The position numbers and the translations under genes are program-made. The notes under the pieces were generated by a model, which saw only the letters and a program-made list of their open reading frames with translations, had not been told where the DNA came from and did not search any database. From NCBI RefSeq assembly GCF_003987015.1, contig NZ_PIPQ01000002.1, forward strand, positions 1 through 64,000: a stretch of DNA of 64,000 nucleotides, read 5' to 3'. Shown here piece by piece: positions 63,765 through 64,000 of this stretch. The stretch's first letter is position 1, and the number at the start of each line of letters is the position of its first letter. The stretch is from Aliidiomarina taiwanensis (GTDB lineage: Bacteria > Pseudomonadota > Gammaproteobacteria > Enterobacterales > Alteromonadaceae).

Positions 63765-64000
63765 TTAGTGGAGTTGGGGATTTGCTTCAGAGTTGGTAAA
63801 CACAAAGCTTAAGCTTTTGCTGTTTTTTGCTACCAATTGCAGGCGCTTTTCGTCACGCTCGCTGCAGTGAGGAAGCCAAGCAATAACCAACTGGCTGTTA
63901 TTTAACAGCAATGCTTGCTCTGTGGCCCATAGGGCGGTTTCTGATGAGTTTGGCGCGATGCAGCGAATACGCTCTTTATGAATACCGGCACGCTTTAATT
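63765..64000 (-). CDS. sulA: SulA-like cell-division inhibitor, C-terminal part (runs off the window)
   Basis: The frame runs off the right edge; 77 residues remain before the stop at 63765. They read LKRAGIHKERIRCIAPNSSE, TALWATEQALLLNNSQLVIA and WLPHCSERDEKRLQLVAKNS, following SulA (WxxEQAL-x-S-x2-xAVLxWLP). SulA binds FtsZ to halt division during the SOS response, under LexA control; ImuA-type proteins share part of this pattern. The start, promoter and any LexA box are outside the window. Confidence 0.6.
   Translation of the reverse strand, partial: LKRAGIHKERIRCIAPNSSETALWATEQALLLNNSQLVIAWLPHCSERDEKRLQLVAKNSKSLSFVFTNSEANPQLH

Noticed and set aside
1-64000. tRNA or rRNA genes
   Set aside because: I saw no cloverleaf with a CCA end or rRNA-like stretch, but by eye alone a divergent tRNA could be missed.

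Overview
The window looks like a gammaproteobacterial chromosome, most plausibly of the Alteromonadales (Idiomarinaceae-like). The conserved blocks rsmD/ftsYEX-rpoH, secB-gpsA, radC/coaBC-dut-slmA and rpmBG-mutM are typical of the class. The order-level placement is inference from gene order and protein character, not from a search.

Layout. At the left edge (1-595) lie the end of an IS30-type transposase and a fragment of an IS3-type transposase. Next comes comM (yifB), which is cut in two. Its first 283 codons are at 596-1444 and its last 228 codons at 33333-34019. Between them sits a 31,883-bp Tn7-like transposon (1445-33327) with near-perfect 26-bp terminal inverted repeats, internal TnsB-type repeats (two on the left, four on the right) and an exact 5-bp target duplication, GGGGC. 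The right arm carries the transposition genes tnsA-tnsB-tnsC-tniQ and a protein with twelve CxxC pairs, all on the minus strand, meeting a convergent TnsE-like gene. The comM target and gene order recall the Tn6022/AbaR class of Tn7-like elements.

The cargo (about 1.5-25 kb) is a defence island. It has: (a) a membrane/coiled-coil protein, an ImmA/IrrE metallopeptidase and a beta-family protein in one operon, convergent with an sce7726-type nuclease-like gene; (b) debris including a truncated RelA/SpoT-domain gene, followed by csrA and a small zinc protein; (c) a coupled pair of an NdpA/YejK-like protein and a membrane protein; (d) a Wadjet-like SMC system, jetABCD, with a divergent WYL regulator; (e) an McrBC-like restriction operon led by a second WYL regulator, with two adenine methyltransferases, a 187-residue protein of unknown role, an McrB with no N-terminal DNA-binding domain and an McrC nuclease; (f) a 56-residue basic protein preceded by a perfect hairpin. 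The two WYL genes are paralogous, and their promoter regions share the 9-mer TTGACTAGT.

Right of comM (34-64 kb) the sequence is ordinary housekeeping: two PLP enzymes, MarC, RsmD, FtsY/E/X, RpoH, EnvC, GpmI, a rhodanese, SecB, GpsA, RadC, CoaBC, Dut, SlmA, L28/L33, MutM, BioH, ComF, an M14 peptidase, NfuA, a polysaccharide deacetylase, a MATE transporter, a CtaG/Cox11-like protein, and a SulA-like gene running off the right edge.

As a system, the transposon disables ComM, a DNA-uptake integration helicase, while bringing in several barriers to foreign DNA: Wadjet against plasmids and the restriction operon against unmodified DNA. The least understood parts are the NdpA-like/membrane pair, the ImmA/beta/sce7726 cluster, and the stand-alone 187-residue subunit beside the short McrB.
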